A DNA stretch of 64,000 nucleotides from assembly GCF_012641475.1 (NCBI RefSeq), contig NZ_JABAIL010000004.1, forward strand, positions 434,001 to 498,000. Direction: 5' to 3'. The DNA is from Flammeovirga agarivorans (GTDB taxonomy: Bacteria; Bacteroidota; Bacteroidia; Cytophagales; Flammeovirgaceae). The notes beneath the pieces are model-generated. The model saw nothing but the letters and a program-made list of their open reading frames with translations. It had not been told where the DNA came from and did not search any database. This document shows, one piece after another, positions 9,260 to 17,813 of this stretch (positions within the stretch are counted from its first letter, which is position 1; each line of letters begins with the position of its first letter). A program made the translations under genes and the position numbers.

Positions 9260-10171
9260 ATGATCAACGAACAAATTAAACTTCATATAATAGTTTTTAT
9301 ATGGGGCTTCACGGCTATTCTCGGTGTTCTCATCGAGATGGATTCTTTCCAACTAGTATTTTACAGAACATTGATATCTGCTTTATCAATGGGTGTATTT
9401 ATGAAATTAAGAGGTTGGGAAATGAAAGTATCTTCCAAAGATGCCATTAAACTTATACTTACGGGTAGTTTAGTAGCATTGCATTGGATTTTATTTTTTA
9501 CGTCTGCAAAAATATCGAAGGTCAGTGTTTGTCTAGCAGGAATTGCGACCACCGCCCTTTTCACATCAATAATAGAACCCCTATTTAATAAAACGAGTAT
9601 TAAACCTTACGAAGTAATTCTCGGTTTATTCGTTATTATTGGTTTATATATCATTTTCCAATTTGAATTTGATCATGCCTTAGGTCTGATCTTATCACTT
9701 GGAGCTGCATTTGTAGGTTCACTATTTAGTGTACTTAATGGAAAGTTTGTTAAGAGCATTTCCTCTCCTAAAATCACTCTCTATGAAATGATAGGAGGAG
9801 CATTAACTGCTTTAATTACATTACCTTTTCTTTCGGAAGGAGAAACTTGGTTGGAGGTTCCTTCAATGATGGATACCTTTTACTTGTTAGTATTGTCAAT
9901 CGTTTGTACTACAATTGCTTATGCTGTATGTGTAGAGATACAAAAGAGTTTAAGTGCTTTTCAGGTCAATCTAACTGTAAACTTAGAACCTATCTATGGT
10001 ATTCTTTTAGCACTGATTCTATTTGGAGAAAAAGAGACGATGTCACCTGGTTTTTATGTTGGAGCAGGAATTATTCTACTTTCGGTATTGTCCTATCCGG
10101 TTCTAAAGAAAAACTATAATAGACGCTCTTCGAATCGTAAAGCATTACACAAGGAAGCGATTAAAGGATAA
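9260..10171 (+). CDS. EamA/DMT-family transporter
   Basis: The 303-residue protein has about ten predicted membrane helices in two similar halves, the layout of the 10-TM drug/metabolite transporter superfamily. The first half begins HIIVFIWGFTAILGVLIE and contains the short loop VFYRTLISA; the second begins near residue 150 with LGAAFVGSLFSVLNGKFV and ends near VNLEPIYGILLALILFGE, the characteristic EamA C-terminal signature. The substrate is unknown. A TACATTTG element at 9212-9219, just after the previous terminator, is a possible -7 promoter box, but I saw no matching -33 element. Confidence 0.88.
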   Translation: MINEQIKLHIIVFIWGFTAILGVLIEMDSFQLVFYRTLISALSMGVFMKLRGWEMKVSSKDAIKLILTGSLVALHWILFFTSAKISKVSVCLAGIATTALFTSIIEPLFNKTSIKPYEVILGLFVIIGLYIIFQFEFDHALGLILSLGAAFVGSLFSVLNGKFVKSISSPKITLYEMIGGALTALITLPFLSEGETWLEVPSMMDTFYLLVLSIVCTTIAYAVCVEIQKSLSAFQVNLTVNLEPIYGILLALILFGEKETMSPGFYVGAGIILLSVLSYPVLKKNYNRRSSNRKALHKEAIKG

Positions 10172-10180
10172 ATAATTTGT

Positions 10181-10238
10181 GAAAGAGCACATTGCGTTAT
10201 AACTTAAAAATAAAAACGTATGTGCTCTTTCTCTTTTA
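10181..10238 (+). terminator. Hairpin: terminator of EamA gene overlapping the next start codon
   Basis: Positions 10181-10198 pair with 10215-10231 with one small bulge; the outer 12 bp (GAAAGAGCACAT with ATGTGCTCTTTC) are perfect, and a T-rich CTCTTTT follows. It starts 10 bases after the EamA stop. The ATG of the following lipoprotein gene (10220-10222) lies inside the right arm. Confidence 0.7.
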
Positions 10239-11425
10239 AGAATAAACTTTTTCTTGTTGTCCTTATATCCATAGTTTTCTCATGTAATAATGATGATAAC
10301 TCACCTGAAAACGAAACACTACCTGAGGCTGGTCAACTAGTATCCTATGAAATAAAATCAGAATTTTCACAAAATGAATTACTTACTCTTGCTGATTTTG
10401 GAGGATTGTCATTGGCTAAGCCTTATATTCAAAATGGAATCACAACCTATTCAGTAAAATATCTTACAGAAGATAAAAATAATGATTTGATAGAGGCTTC
10501 TGGAGTGGTTAGTGTCCCAAGTACGAACTCTCAGAATGACTTGATATTACTTAACCGAGGGACAATCATTGAACATACAGCTGCTCCTAGTGTAAGTCCA
10601 ATACCCACTTATGAATTTGGTGCTGCTTTAGATTTTATCGTAATGACACCTGATCTCATAGGTTTTGGAAGCTCATCTACAATTCCTCAATATTATTATA
10701 TTAATGATAAAACAGCGAATTCATCTTATGATTTAGTAAAAGCTACGAGTACATTACTAGAGGAAATTAATAAAGACACTTCTAATGATGTATTTATTTC
10801 TGGATACTCACAAGGCGGGTATTCTAGTTTGACACAATTAGAGAATATCGCAGGATTGCCCGATAATTTTGAGGTGAAGGCATGTTTAGCCGCAGCTGGT
10901 GGGTATGATCTGATCTATGTGATGCAAGAGATACTAAAAGAAGAAACCCACACATCTCCTGCATTCCTGGCATTAGTGATCTATTCCTATTATTCTTACT
11001 ACAACGAAACTTCTGGATTAGAAAGTTATTTTCATGAAGATATTGCGGAACAGATTCCCACTATATTAAATGGTAATTTATCTACTTCTGAGGTAAATGA
11101 CATATTGCCAGATTCTCTCCATCTTTTGTTTAATAGCAATTTTATCAGTGAGATGAAAAATGGTAATTCTGATAATAGTATGTATCAACATCTGAATAAT
11201 AATTCAATTGGAACTATAAATACTAATATCCCAATATTTTTGTACCATTCCCCTAACGATGAGATTCTACCCTACTCTTCATCACAAAATTTATTTAATG
11301 AATTAGAATCTCAAAATTTAAATGTCACATTTGAAAGTATCGAAGGAGATAGCCATGCAGATGCTTCAATCCCAGCTTTAATTCATGCATTTCTTGAAAT
11401 AAAATCACTTCAATCAGATTTGTAA
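10220..11425 (+). CDS. Lipoprotein with alpha/beta-hydrolase fold (secretory lipase-like)
   Basis: The 401-residue protein begins with a hydrophobic leader and a VFSC-NND lipobox (Cys22), so it should be lipidated and outside the cytoplasm. The nucleophile elbow GYSQGG (about residues 194-199) gives the catalytic Ser, and the Asp and His are plausibly in HSPNDEILP (about 343) and EGDSHADAS (about 374). The overall plan, with a large lid between strands, resembles secretory lipases and related Bacteroidota esterases; the substrate is unknown. The start codon lies in the right arm of a hairpin that looks like the preceding gene's terminator. Confidence 0.8.
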   Translation: MCSFSFKNKLFLVVLISIVFSCNNDDNSPENETLPEAGQLVSYEIKSEFSQNELLTLADFGGLSLAKPYIQNGITTYSVKYLTEDKNNDLIEASGVVSVPSTNSQNDLILLNRGTIIEHTAAPSVSPIPTYEFGAALDFIVMTPDLIGFGSSSTIPQYYYINDKTANSSYDLVKATSTLLEEINKDTSNDVFISGYSQGGYSSLTQLENIAGLPDNFEVKACLAAAGGYDLIYVMQEILKEETHTSPAFLALVIYSYYSYYNETSGLESYFHEDIAEQIPTILNGNLSTSEVNDILPDSLHLLFNSNFISEMKNGNSDNSMYQHLNNNSIGTINTNIPIFLYHSPNDEILPYSSSQNLFNELESQNLNVTFESIEGDSHADASIPALIHAFLEIKSLQSDL

Positions 11426-11509
11426 ATTTTACACTTTTATTGACAATGATCAGTGAATTTTAATTTCAGAAGATGTATATTGATATAAATAATTAAAAGA
11501 CCTAAGAAA

Positions 11510-12388
11510 ATGAAAATTCATAATATCCTTGTCCCAACAGACTTCTCACCAGAAGCTACAAATGCATTAGAGGTAGCTGTTCAAATTGCAAAATTAAATA
11601 ACGCCTCGATTTCATTATTACATGTAATTGATATCCCAACAATAAACCATTATGATAGCCTATCGGTATTTGGTGCTGGAGATATTGGCATGGATGATCC
11701 TGAAATTTACAGCCACTACACCACTAAATTACAAGAAGTAGTCAATAATAAAATCAATAAAATTATTGAAGAAAACCCTAATATTAAAATTGAAAAACAT
11801 ATAGAGTTTGATTCACTTCAAAGACACTTAGCTGATTTTGTTGTTAAAGATAAAACGGACCTTATTATTATTGGTTCTCAAGGAATTAGTGGGCTAGATG
11901 AATATCTAATAGGTTCCAATACAGAAAAAATCATACGCTTATCTAAAGTACCTGTGTTAACAATCAAGAAACAAGCAAGTCACTTTTCTCCCAAGAAGAT
12001 AGTTTATGCAGCTGACTTTCATAAGGTAAGTGATGGTGCTATCGCTACACTGAAACTTTTCCAATCATTATATGATGCTACAATTCATTTTGTTAAAGTA
12101 ATAACACCTGGTAACTTCGAAGCAACCCCATTCTCAATTCAACAGTTAGAAGAATTTGCGGAGGATAATAAGTTTGAGAATTATGAAGTTCATACATTTA
12201 ATGACTTTTCTGAAGAAGAAGGAATTAGAGGTTTTGCTCAATTTATCGATGCTGATATGATTTCTATGTCAACACATGGCAGAACAGGTATTCAACATAT
12301 TTTATTGGGAAGTATTGCAGAAGAAGTTGCAAATCATGCTATTCGTCCGGTATTAACTTTCAACAAAAAAATGGAAGACCACGATTAA
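11510..12388 (+). CDS. Universal stress protein, tandem UspA domains
   Basis: The 292-residue protein contains two Usp domains. The first (about 1-150) starts HNILVPTDFSPEATNAL and ends with GSQGISGLDEYLIGSNTEKI, the G-2x-G-9x-G(S/T) nucleotide-binding signature. The second (about 155-285) starts KKIVYAADF and ends with STHGRTGIQHILLGSIAEEV, again with that signature. Family members bind ATP or AMP and respond to starvation or redox stress; direct targets are unknown. It appears to be a single-gene unit with an 84-base upstream spacer. Confidence 0.93.
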   Translation: MKIHNILVPTDFSPEATNALEVAVQIAKLNNASISLLHVIDIPTINHYDSLSVFGAGDIGMDDPEIYSHYTTKLQEVVNNKINKIIEENPNIKIEKHIEFDSLQRHLADFVVKDKTDLIIIGSQGISGLDEYLIGSNTEKIIRLSKVPVLTIKKQASHFSPKKIVYAADFHKVSDGAIATLKLFQSLYDATIHFVKVITPGNFEATPFSIQQLEEFAEDNKFENYEVHTFNDFSEEEGIRGFAQFIDADMISMSTHGRTGIQHILLGSIAEEVANHAIRPVLTFNKKMEDHD

Positions 12389-12415
12389 TAAAATATCAAT
12401 TATTTATATAAATAT

Positions 12416-12450
12416 AAGCTCGTTTCATTAGATTCGAGCTTTATTTATTT
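12416..12450 (+). terminator. Weak terminator-like hairpin after the Usp gene
   Basis: A 7-bp stem (AAGCTCG at 12416-12422 with CGAGCTT at 12435-12441) with a 12-base loop is followed by TATTTATTTT. Confidence 0.55.
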
Positions 12451-12457
12451 TACGAAT

Positions 12458-13555
12458 ATGAAAGTTAAAAATATAGTCAATTTACTAGAGCAGTTAGCTC
12501 CATCTCAATACCAAGAAAGTTATGATAACGCCGGACTAATAACAGGCAGTGGTCATGATGAAGTAACTGGAATTTTAGTTTCTTTAGATTGCACTGAAGA
12601 AATTGTTGATGAAGCTATAGAAAAGAACTGTAATCTAATTGTTGCTCACCACCCTATCGTTTTTAAAGGATTAAAAAGATTTAATGGCAAAAATTATGTT
12701 GAAAGAACAATTATTAAAGCCATTAAAAATGATATAAGCATATATGCTATCCACACTAACCTAGACAATATGAGTCATGGTGTGAATTATAAGATCTCCT
12801 CACTATTAGGATTAAAAAACTTAAATATCTTATCTCCTACAAAGAATAATATTCAGAAATTATCAGTATTTGTTCCTTCAGGAAATGTTGATAAAGTAGC
12901 AAATGCTTTGGCTGATGCTGGAGCGGGAATTATAGGTGATTATACTTCATGTAGTTTTAGAACAGAGGGAACAGGAACCTTTAAAGGTAATGATAGTTCG
13001 AATCCTACATTAGGTAATAAAAATACATTAGAAAAGATCAAAGAGGTAAAAATTGAAGTTCAATTTAATGCACACCTAAAAGGGAAAGTGTTAAGTGCAA
13101 TGCATCAAAGTCATCCTTACGAAGAAGTAGCTTACCATATTACCCCTTTAGAGATAACAAATACCTCTATTGGCTCCGGCATGTATGGAACACTACCTCA
13201 ACCAATACCTGTAAATGATTTTTTATCAAAGGTAAAAGAGACTTTTAAGTGTGGTACAATTAGACATACAAAGGTACTTAAAGATACAATTTCAAAGGTT
13301 GCAGTTTGCGGGGGTGCAGGCAGTTTCCTTTTAAGAAATGCAATTGGTGTCAATGCAGATATTTTTATCACAGGTGATTTTAAATACCATGAATTCTTTG
13401 ATGCTGAAGATCGAATTATGATTGCTGATATTGGACACTTCGAAAGCGAACAGTTCACTTCTGACATTCTTATTGATTATCTAAAAGATCAAATAGAGAA
13501 TCATAAGATTTATAAGACAGAGGTTAATACAAATCCTATTCAGTATTTCGCTTAA
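12458..13555 (+). CDS. Nif3-like dinuclear metal centre protein
   Basis: The 365-residue protein belongs to the NIF3/YbgI (GTP cyclohydrolase I type 2-like) family, which forms toroidal hexamers with two metals per subunit. Metal-ligand motifs are visible: VAHHPIVFKGLKRF near residue 63 and IHTNLDNMSHGVN near 100 in the first half, and ITGDFKYHEFFDA near 308 with IADIGHFESE near 328 in the second. Residues about 130-245 form the CutA/PII-like insertion found in the long form. The cellular reaction is unsettled for the family. Confidence 0.92.
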   Translation: MKVKNIVNLLEQLAPSQYQESYDNAGLITGSGHDEVTGILVSLDCTEEIVDEAIEKNCNLIVAHHPIVFKGLKRFNGKNYVERTIIKAIKNDISIYAIHTNLDNMSHGVNYKISSLLGLKNLNILSPTKNNIQKLSVFVPSGNVDKVANALADAGAGIIGDYTSCSFRTEGTGTFKGNDSSNPTLGNKNTLEKIKEVKIEVQFNAHLKGKVLSAMHQSHPYEEVAYHITPLEITNTSIGSGMYGTLPQPIPVNDFLSKVKETFKCGTIRHTKVLKDTISKVAVCGGAGSFLLRNAIGVNADIFITGDFKYHEFFDAEDRIMIADIGHFESEQFTSDILIDYLKDQIENHKIYKTEVNTNPIQYFA

Positions 13556-13579
13556 ATTTCAATACTGATTTACTGTATA

Positions 13580-13617
13580 AAATAGTCACTTTATTCATTA
13601 GAGTGACTATTTTTTTG
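13580..13617 (+). terminator. Intrinsic terminator after the Nif3-like gene
   Basis: An 11-bp perfect stem (13580-13590 with 13602-13612), extended by a G-T pair, with a T run to 13617. Confidence 0.85.
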
Positions 13618-13694
13618 TATTCAAATAATTCTATTTATAGAATTAAATACCTTATTTTGCGGTTACACATACTATAAACATATACACAAAATAA

Positions 13695-14372
13695 ATGGCC
13701 GAAAAATCAAGTATTTTTGACATGATTGGACCCATCATGATTGGTCCATCGAGTTCTCATACCGCAGGAGTTGTTCGTATCGGAAGAGTTGGACATAAAA
13801 TGTTAGGAGGAACTCCAGAGAAAGCAGAAATCGTTTTTTATAATTCTTTTGCAAGAACCTACGAAGGTCACGGATCCGATAAGGCAATTATTGCTGGATT
13901 AATGGGAATGAGTACCGATGACCCTAATATCAAACAAGCCTTTGATATTGCTGAATCCAATAACTTTGACTATGAATTCAGACCTGTGGGGAATGCTTCG
14001 GCACACCATCCTAACACAATAAAACTTATCCTAACCAAGGGAGAAACTAAAACAGAAATTGTAGGTGTAAGTAAAGGCGGAGGAATTATTTCTATCAGAC
14101 AAGTAGATGGATATTCTTCAAATTTTAGTGCTAACTCTCCCACTCTTATGGTTACAGCAGAAGATCGCAAAGGAGCTATTTCATTTATCTCAAATCTATT
14201 GGCACAAGAAGATGTCAATATCGCAGAAATGACAGTTTCTAGAAAAGGTAAACACCAAACGGCATGTCAATTTATAGAAATGGATTCAGCACCAAGAGAT
14301 ATAACTATGGAATATCTAAAAAGTATTAAATGGGTATTGAATGTAACTTTTTTACCAAATGTGGACGACTAA
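13695..14372 (+). CDS. sdaAB: L-serine dehydratase, iron-sulfur type, beta subunit
   Basis: This enzyme deaminates L-serine to pyruvate using a [4Fe-4S] cluster held by the alpha subunit. The 225-residue protein matches the separate beta subunit: IGPSSSHTAGVVRIG near residues 16-30, the HHPNTI segment near 103, a glycine-rich KGGGIISI, and a C-terminal ACT domain (about 150-222, starting TLMVTAEDRKGAISFI). The alpha subunit is not in the neighbouring genes, so it must be encoded elsewhere. The stop overlaps the left arm of a following hairpin. Confidence 0.92.
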   Translation: MAEKSSIFDMIGPIMIGPSSSHTAGVVRIGRVGHKMLGGTPEKAEIVFYNSFARTYEGHGSDKAIIAGLMGMSTDDPNIKQAFDIAESNNFDYEFRPVGNASAHHPNTIKLILTKGETKTEIVGVSKGGGIISIRQVDGYSSNFSANSPTLMVTAEDRKGAISFISNLLAQEDVNIAEMTVSRKGKHQTACQFIEMDSAPRDITMEYLKSIKWVLNVTFLPNVDD

Positions 14373-14404
14373 GTTAAGAAAGGAGATAATTCTTTCTTAA
14401 CTTA
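14370..14404 (+). terminator. Hairpin at the sdaAB stop codon
   Basis: A perfect 13-bp inverted repeat (14370-14382 with 14392-14404) with a 9-base loop begins on the TAA stop. No T run follows immediately, so termination may be inefficient; a role in protecting the 3' end is equally possible. Confidence 0.55.
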
Positions 14405-14446
14405 TAGCAATAAATATTTTTTTGATTAAGTGCTCATGCATTTATT

Positions 14447-15796
14447 ATGAAATTCAGACACAAACTCTTCATATTTTTACTTTCATCGTCATCGTCATTA
14501 TCAGCACAAACTCCTGATAGTTTATGGAATTATAAACAGTGTGTAGAATATGCCATTGAAAATAACTTATACGTTAAATTACAGGATTATGATGTAGACG
14601 AAAGAACTGAGGAATACAAGCAAGCAAGATCCCAAAGATACCCTAATGTATCTGGTTTTTATCAACATAGCTTCAATAGAGGTTTAAACCCCGATCCTAC
14701 CACCAACGTCTTTACCCAACAAAGTATTAATACGGGTAGTTTTGGTGCTACTGTAGGTGTACCAATTTTTAATGGTAGAAAGATTTCAAACACTATTAAG
14801 CAGACAAAAGCTAATATTGAAAGCTCTGAATATGGTGTTGAGAAAATTGAAAATGATATCATCATTCAAGTAACGGAAAATTACTTAGATGTGATTTTTA
14901 AATGGGAAAATGTTTCGATTTCGAAAAAGAGGGTAAGAACTTTAGAGGAACAAGTTGACCGAACAAAAAGGCTTGTTGAAGCAGGGTCTGCTCCTTTATC
15001 AGAATTATTGGATCTTATGTCTCAGTTTGCTGATACAGAAAGGCAATTAACTGAAGCAGAGAACTCCTACAATATTGCTTTATTAACTTTAAAGCAGTCA
15101 ATGCAATTAGATTTTAATACGCTTTTCTCTATTGAAATTCCGGAACTTAGTGAACCTGATACAACAATGAAGTTTGTACCATCAAATGTTGTATTTCAAG
15201 AATCTATGGAGATTATGCCTCAGATTAAAAGAGCTGAGAAAAATATCGAAGTTGCTGAATTCCAAAAGAAAATTGCTAAAGCAGACTATTATCCTAGTCT
15301 GAACTTCAATGGGAACCTTAACACAAGTTATTCATCAAACTATACGAACCCTATTGATCCAAATGATAATTCATTAGGAACACAGTTCGAGAATTTCTTT
15401 AGTCAAGTGGCAACATTGCAATTAAATATTCCGATTTATAGTCGTAGAAATGTAAAAACAGCAGTCAATAAATCTAAAATTACGATAAAGAAAAATGAAG
15501 TTCAATTACAACAAGAACTTAATGATCTAAGAAAGAATATTGAACAAGCATATATTAATGCTTTATCTGCACAAAAAACATATATATCAAATAAAAAGTC
15601 AGTTGAATCGTTAGAAGAACAGTTCCGTTCTGTAAATAAAAGGTTTACTTCCGGAGCTGCTTCAACAACAGATTATGTCGTTGCTGAAAATAATTTAAAC
15701 ATAGCTAAAGCAGAATTAAATCGTTCAAAATATCAATTTATTTTCTCTAAGAAAATTCTGGATTTTTATTCAGGAAAAGAAATTGTAATTGAATAG
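14447..15796 (+). CDS. TolC-family outer-membrane channel protein
   Basis: The 449-residue protein starts with a signal peptide (MKFRHKLFIFLLSSSSSLSAQ) and has the two-fold repeated long helices and short beta strands of outer-membrane efflux proteins. Typical segments are WNYKQCVEYAIENN near residue 27, GVPIFNGRKISNTIKQ near 103, and LQLNIPIYSRRNVKTAV near 324. TolC channels pair with inner-membrane pumps and adaptor proteins, but no pump or membrane-fusion gene is adjacent. It is followed after 21 bases by a DUF2147 gene, so the two may be co-transcribed. Confidence 0.92.
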   Translation: MKFRHKLFIFLLSSSSSLSAQTPDSLWNYKQCVEYAIENNLYVKLQDYDVDERTEEYKQARSQRYPNVSGFYQHSFNRGLNPDPTTNVFTQQSINTGSFGATVGVPIFNGRKISNTIKQTKANIESSEYGVEKIENDIIIQVTENYLDVIFKWENVSISKKRVRTLEEQVDRTKRLVEAGSAPLSELLDLMSQFADTERQLTEAENSYNIALLTLKQSMQLDFNTLFSIEIPELSEPDTTMKFVPSNVVFQESMEIMPQIKRAEKNIEVAEFQKKIAKADYYPSLNFNGNLNTSYSSNYTNPIDPNDNSLGTQFENFFSQVATLQLNIPIYSRRNVKTAVNKSKITIKKNEVQLQQELNDLRKNIEQAYINALSAQKTYISNKKSVESLEEQFRSVNKRFTSGAASTTDYVVAENNLNIAKAELNRSKYQFIFSKKILDFYSGKEIVIE

Positions 15797-15817
15797 TAGT
15801 GTATATAATTTATTAAA

Positions 15818-16243
15818 ATGAATAGAACTTTATTTTTATTCTCTCTAATTTTTGCATTCTTCATTAACCATGTTAATGCTCAAGAATCTTCGGTATTTGG
15901 TGTTTGGAAAACAATTGATGATGAGACAGACCAAGCAAAAGCTTATGTCGAAATTTACAAAGATGGAGACAAGATGTTTGGGAAAATCATCAAATTATTA
16001 TCAGATCCCGAAGATAGTATTTGTGAAAAATGCTCAGATGAATTTAAGAACCAGAAAATCGTTGGTATGAAGATCATCTGGGATATGGAACAGAATGGAG
16101 ATCAATGGATTGATGGAAAAATTCTAAAACCTGAAAACGGCAAGATCTACAATGGTAAAATTTGGGTAGAGAATGGAAAACTTCAAGTACGAGGTTACCT
16201 CGGTTTTATGTACAAGACACAAACTTGGGAAAGAGTAGAATAA
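15818..16243 (+). CDS. DUF2147 domain secreted protein
   Basis: The 141-residue protein has a signal peptide ending in VNAQ and a single DUF2147 domain, recognisable from GVWKTIDDETDQAKAYVEI, a middle CEKC pair (about residues 67-70) and the ending VRGYLGFMYKTQTWERV. The family is a small beta-barrel, lipocalin-like fold of unknown ligand. The CEKC pair could bind metal or form a disulfide; this is inference. The stop codon lies within the terminator shared with the convergent integrase gene. Confidence 0.88.
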   Translation: MNRTLFLFSLIFAFFINHVNAQESSVFGVWKTIDDETDQAKAYVEIYKDGDKMFGKIIKLLSDPEDSICEKCSDEFKNQKIVGMKIIWDMEQNGDQWIDGKILKPENGKIYNGKIWVENGKLQVRGYLGFMYKTQTWERVE

Positions 16244-16258
16244 TATCTACTCTTTTTT
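16230..16258. terminator. Bidirectional terminator between DUF2147 and integrase genes
   Basis: A 10-bp perfect stem (16230-16239 with 16246-16255) encloses the DUF2147 stop codon in its loop. A T run follows on the plus strand. The integrase gene ends at 16258 on the other strand. Confidence 0.75.
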
Positions 16259-17523
16259 TATTTGTATTCATTATCGTACAAATGTTCTAATTCGTCTCTT
16301 ATTTTATCTTTTAAATAATGTTTTTCAGTTACTTCAGTAGTAGCATGACACAATAATCGAGATGTCAATAAAAGCCCATGCTTATCTAAGGAGTTATAAG
16401 CAAAAGTATGTCTCAAATTATGTAGACTTAAACCATATACTTCTCCATTTTTTTCTATTTCTTTCTTCCCTATTTTATGTAGATAATCAGAAAAATATTT
16501 TGATAAAGAAGAGGTTGAATTCTGAGGTAATAACTTATCGTTATCATCTAGTCCTTCACAATAATTTATTAAATGATCATAGACATCTTTATTTATAGGT
16601 AACTCGATTTTGTTATTTTTTCCCTTTGCCCAAATTTTGATTTTCTTAGTTTTAAAATTGATGTCTTTTTTTCTAAGATGAACCATGCTACTTCCTCTTA
16701 AACCAATTCCAGCTCCTAATACAATAATGATCTTTTGATATTGATTTCCTTTGGAATATATTTCTTTTAAATCATTCTCACTAATTCTTATTCTATTTAC
16801 CTCATCAGAAGTTTCTAGTGCTTTAAGGTTTTTCACTTTCAGTATTTCATCTTGTGAAATATTGCTCACATTTTCTTCTATCAAAAAATCTACAAATCGT
16901 TTAAGGGCAGTTAAGTAAAAATTTAGTGTAGTGATTTTTAAGGAAGCATTATTCCTTAAAAAGGCATTAACCGTAAGATCATTTAGTACAAATTTTTGAT
17001 ACTCATCAAAAGAGTATTGAATATAGAGTTTTACTACATTTCCTATTGCCTTTGGGTAATTTGTATCCCTTCTTAATTTTGATTTCGATTTTAGCCAAAG
17101 TAAAAACCTTTCGTCCCAAGTATTGCTTAAAAGTTTTTTATCCTCTTGTACCCCATCAATCTTGGTTACTTCTAACCATTTGAGATAGCCCAATTTATTC
17201 TCCAGGTTTATTCTTCGAGCATATTGTCTTCTTTGTGCTTTCTTAATTGTATTTATTTCATTGGTTTCTACTAGACTTTGTAAATACTCTGTATAATCTT
17301 TAAAAGCATTTCTGTAATACCTTCCTTGTTTAAATTCTATCAAAAACACTAAAAAATAACGTAATGATGTCAATGATTTCATGACTAATTGCTGCTCATT
17401 TTTATTCCAGTCATCTTCTAGCAGATACCTTTTATATTGATCAATAATATCTTTTTTAAAAAGATAGCTTTCCTGATTAGCAATTATATGATTTGTTGTT
17501 TTAAGTGCTTTTAGTTTAATCAT
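16258..17523 (-). CDS. Tyrosine recombinase/integrase
   Basis: The 421-residue protein has a C-terminal tyrosine-recombinase catalytic domain with the conserved residues in order: Arg in GIGLRGSSMVHLRKKD (about residue 275), Lys in the following beta hairpin, HNLRH (HxxR, about 368-372), His in LLCHAT (about 390) and the nucleophile Tyr in TEKHYLKDK (about 400). The N-terminal 220 residues are helical and include a core-binding SAM-like part. No excisionase, relaxase or tRNA gene lies beside it. It could be a chromosomal resolvase, an inversion enzyme, or the remnant of an integrated element. Confidence 0.88.
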   Translation of the reverse strand: MIKLKALKTTNHIIANQESYLFKKDIIDQYKRYLLEDDWNKNEQQLVMKSLTSLRYFLVFLIEFKQGRYYRNAFKDYTEYLQSLVETNEINTIKKAQRRQYARRINLENKLGYLKWLEVTKIDGVQEDKKLLSNTWDERFLLWLKSKSKLRRDTNYPKAIGNVVKLYIQYSFDEYQKFVLNDLTVNAFLRNNASLKITTLNFYLTALKRFVDFLIEENVSNISQDEILKVKNLKALETSDEVNRIRISENDLKEIYSKGNQYQKIIIVLGAGIGLRGSSMVHLRKKDINFKTKKIKIWAKGKNNKIELPINKDVYDHLINYCEGLDDNDKLLPQNSTSSLSKYFSDYLHKIGKKEIEKNGEVYGLSLHNLRHTFAYNSLDKHGLLLTSRLLCHATTEVTEKHYLKDKIRDELEHLYDNEYK

Positions 17524-17754
17524 TTGATTAAATATTCAATTAATTAAAAACCTATATATCAAATATACTTAAAATATAAACTAAATAACGATTTTATAAA
17601 GAATATATACCATCTAAATATATGTTCACTTCTATATTTTGTGTTATATAAATTTCAATGTATTTGCACTTGAATAGATTTATCTCGAATTCTATTTGAA
17701 ATATTAATTCTATAATCAATGCTTTTAGATTAATATTAAACATTCTTTGATAGA
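17524..17754. other. A+T-rich intergenic region upstream of the integrase
   Basis: The spacer between the integrase start and the accC terminator is strongly A+T-rich with several short direct and inverted motifs, for example two AATTCTAT copies about 21 bases apart near 17690-17720. I see no open frame, tRNA or clear attachment-site core. It could contain the recombinase's own binding sites. Confidence 0.35.
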
Positions 17755-17789
17755 TAAAAAAAGAGGAGCTCTTTAAAAGAACTCCTCTA
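17755..17789 (-). terminator. Intrinsic terminator of the accC operon
   Basis: On the minus strand the AGAGGAG-type arm (17776-17788) pairs with 17762-17774 with one G-T wobble and runs into seven U residues. It is about 25 bases beyond the accC stop. Confidence 0.87.
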
Positions 17790-17813
17790 TTAAATCTATT
17801 TTAAGGAAAAAGT

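Noticed and set aside
16244-17813. Possible tRNA-linked attachment site of an integrative element
   Set aside because: I found no tRNA fold or long direct repeat flanking the integrase.
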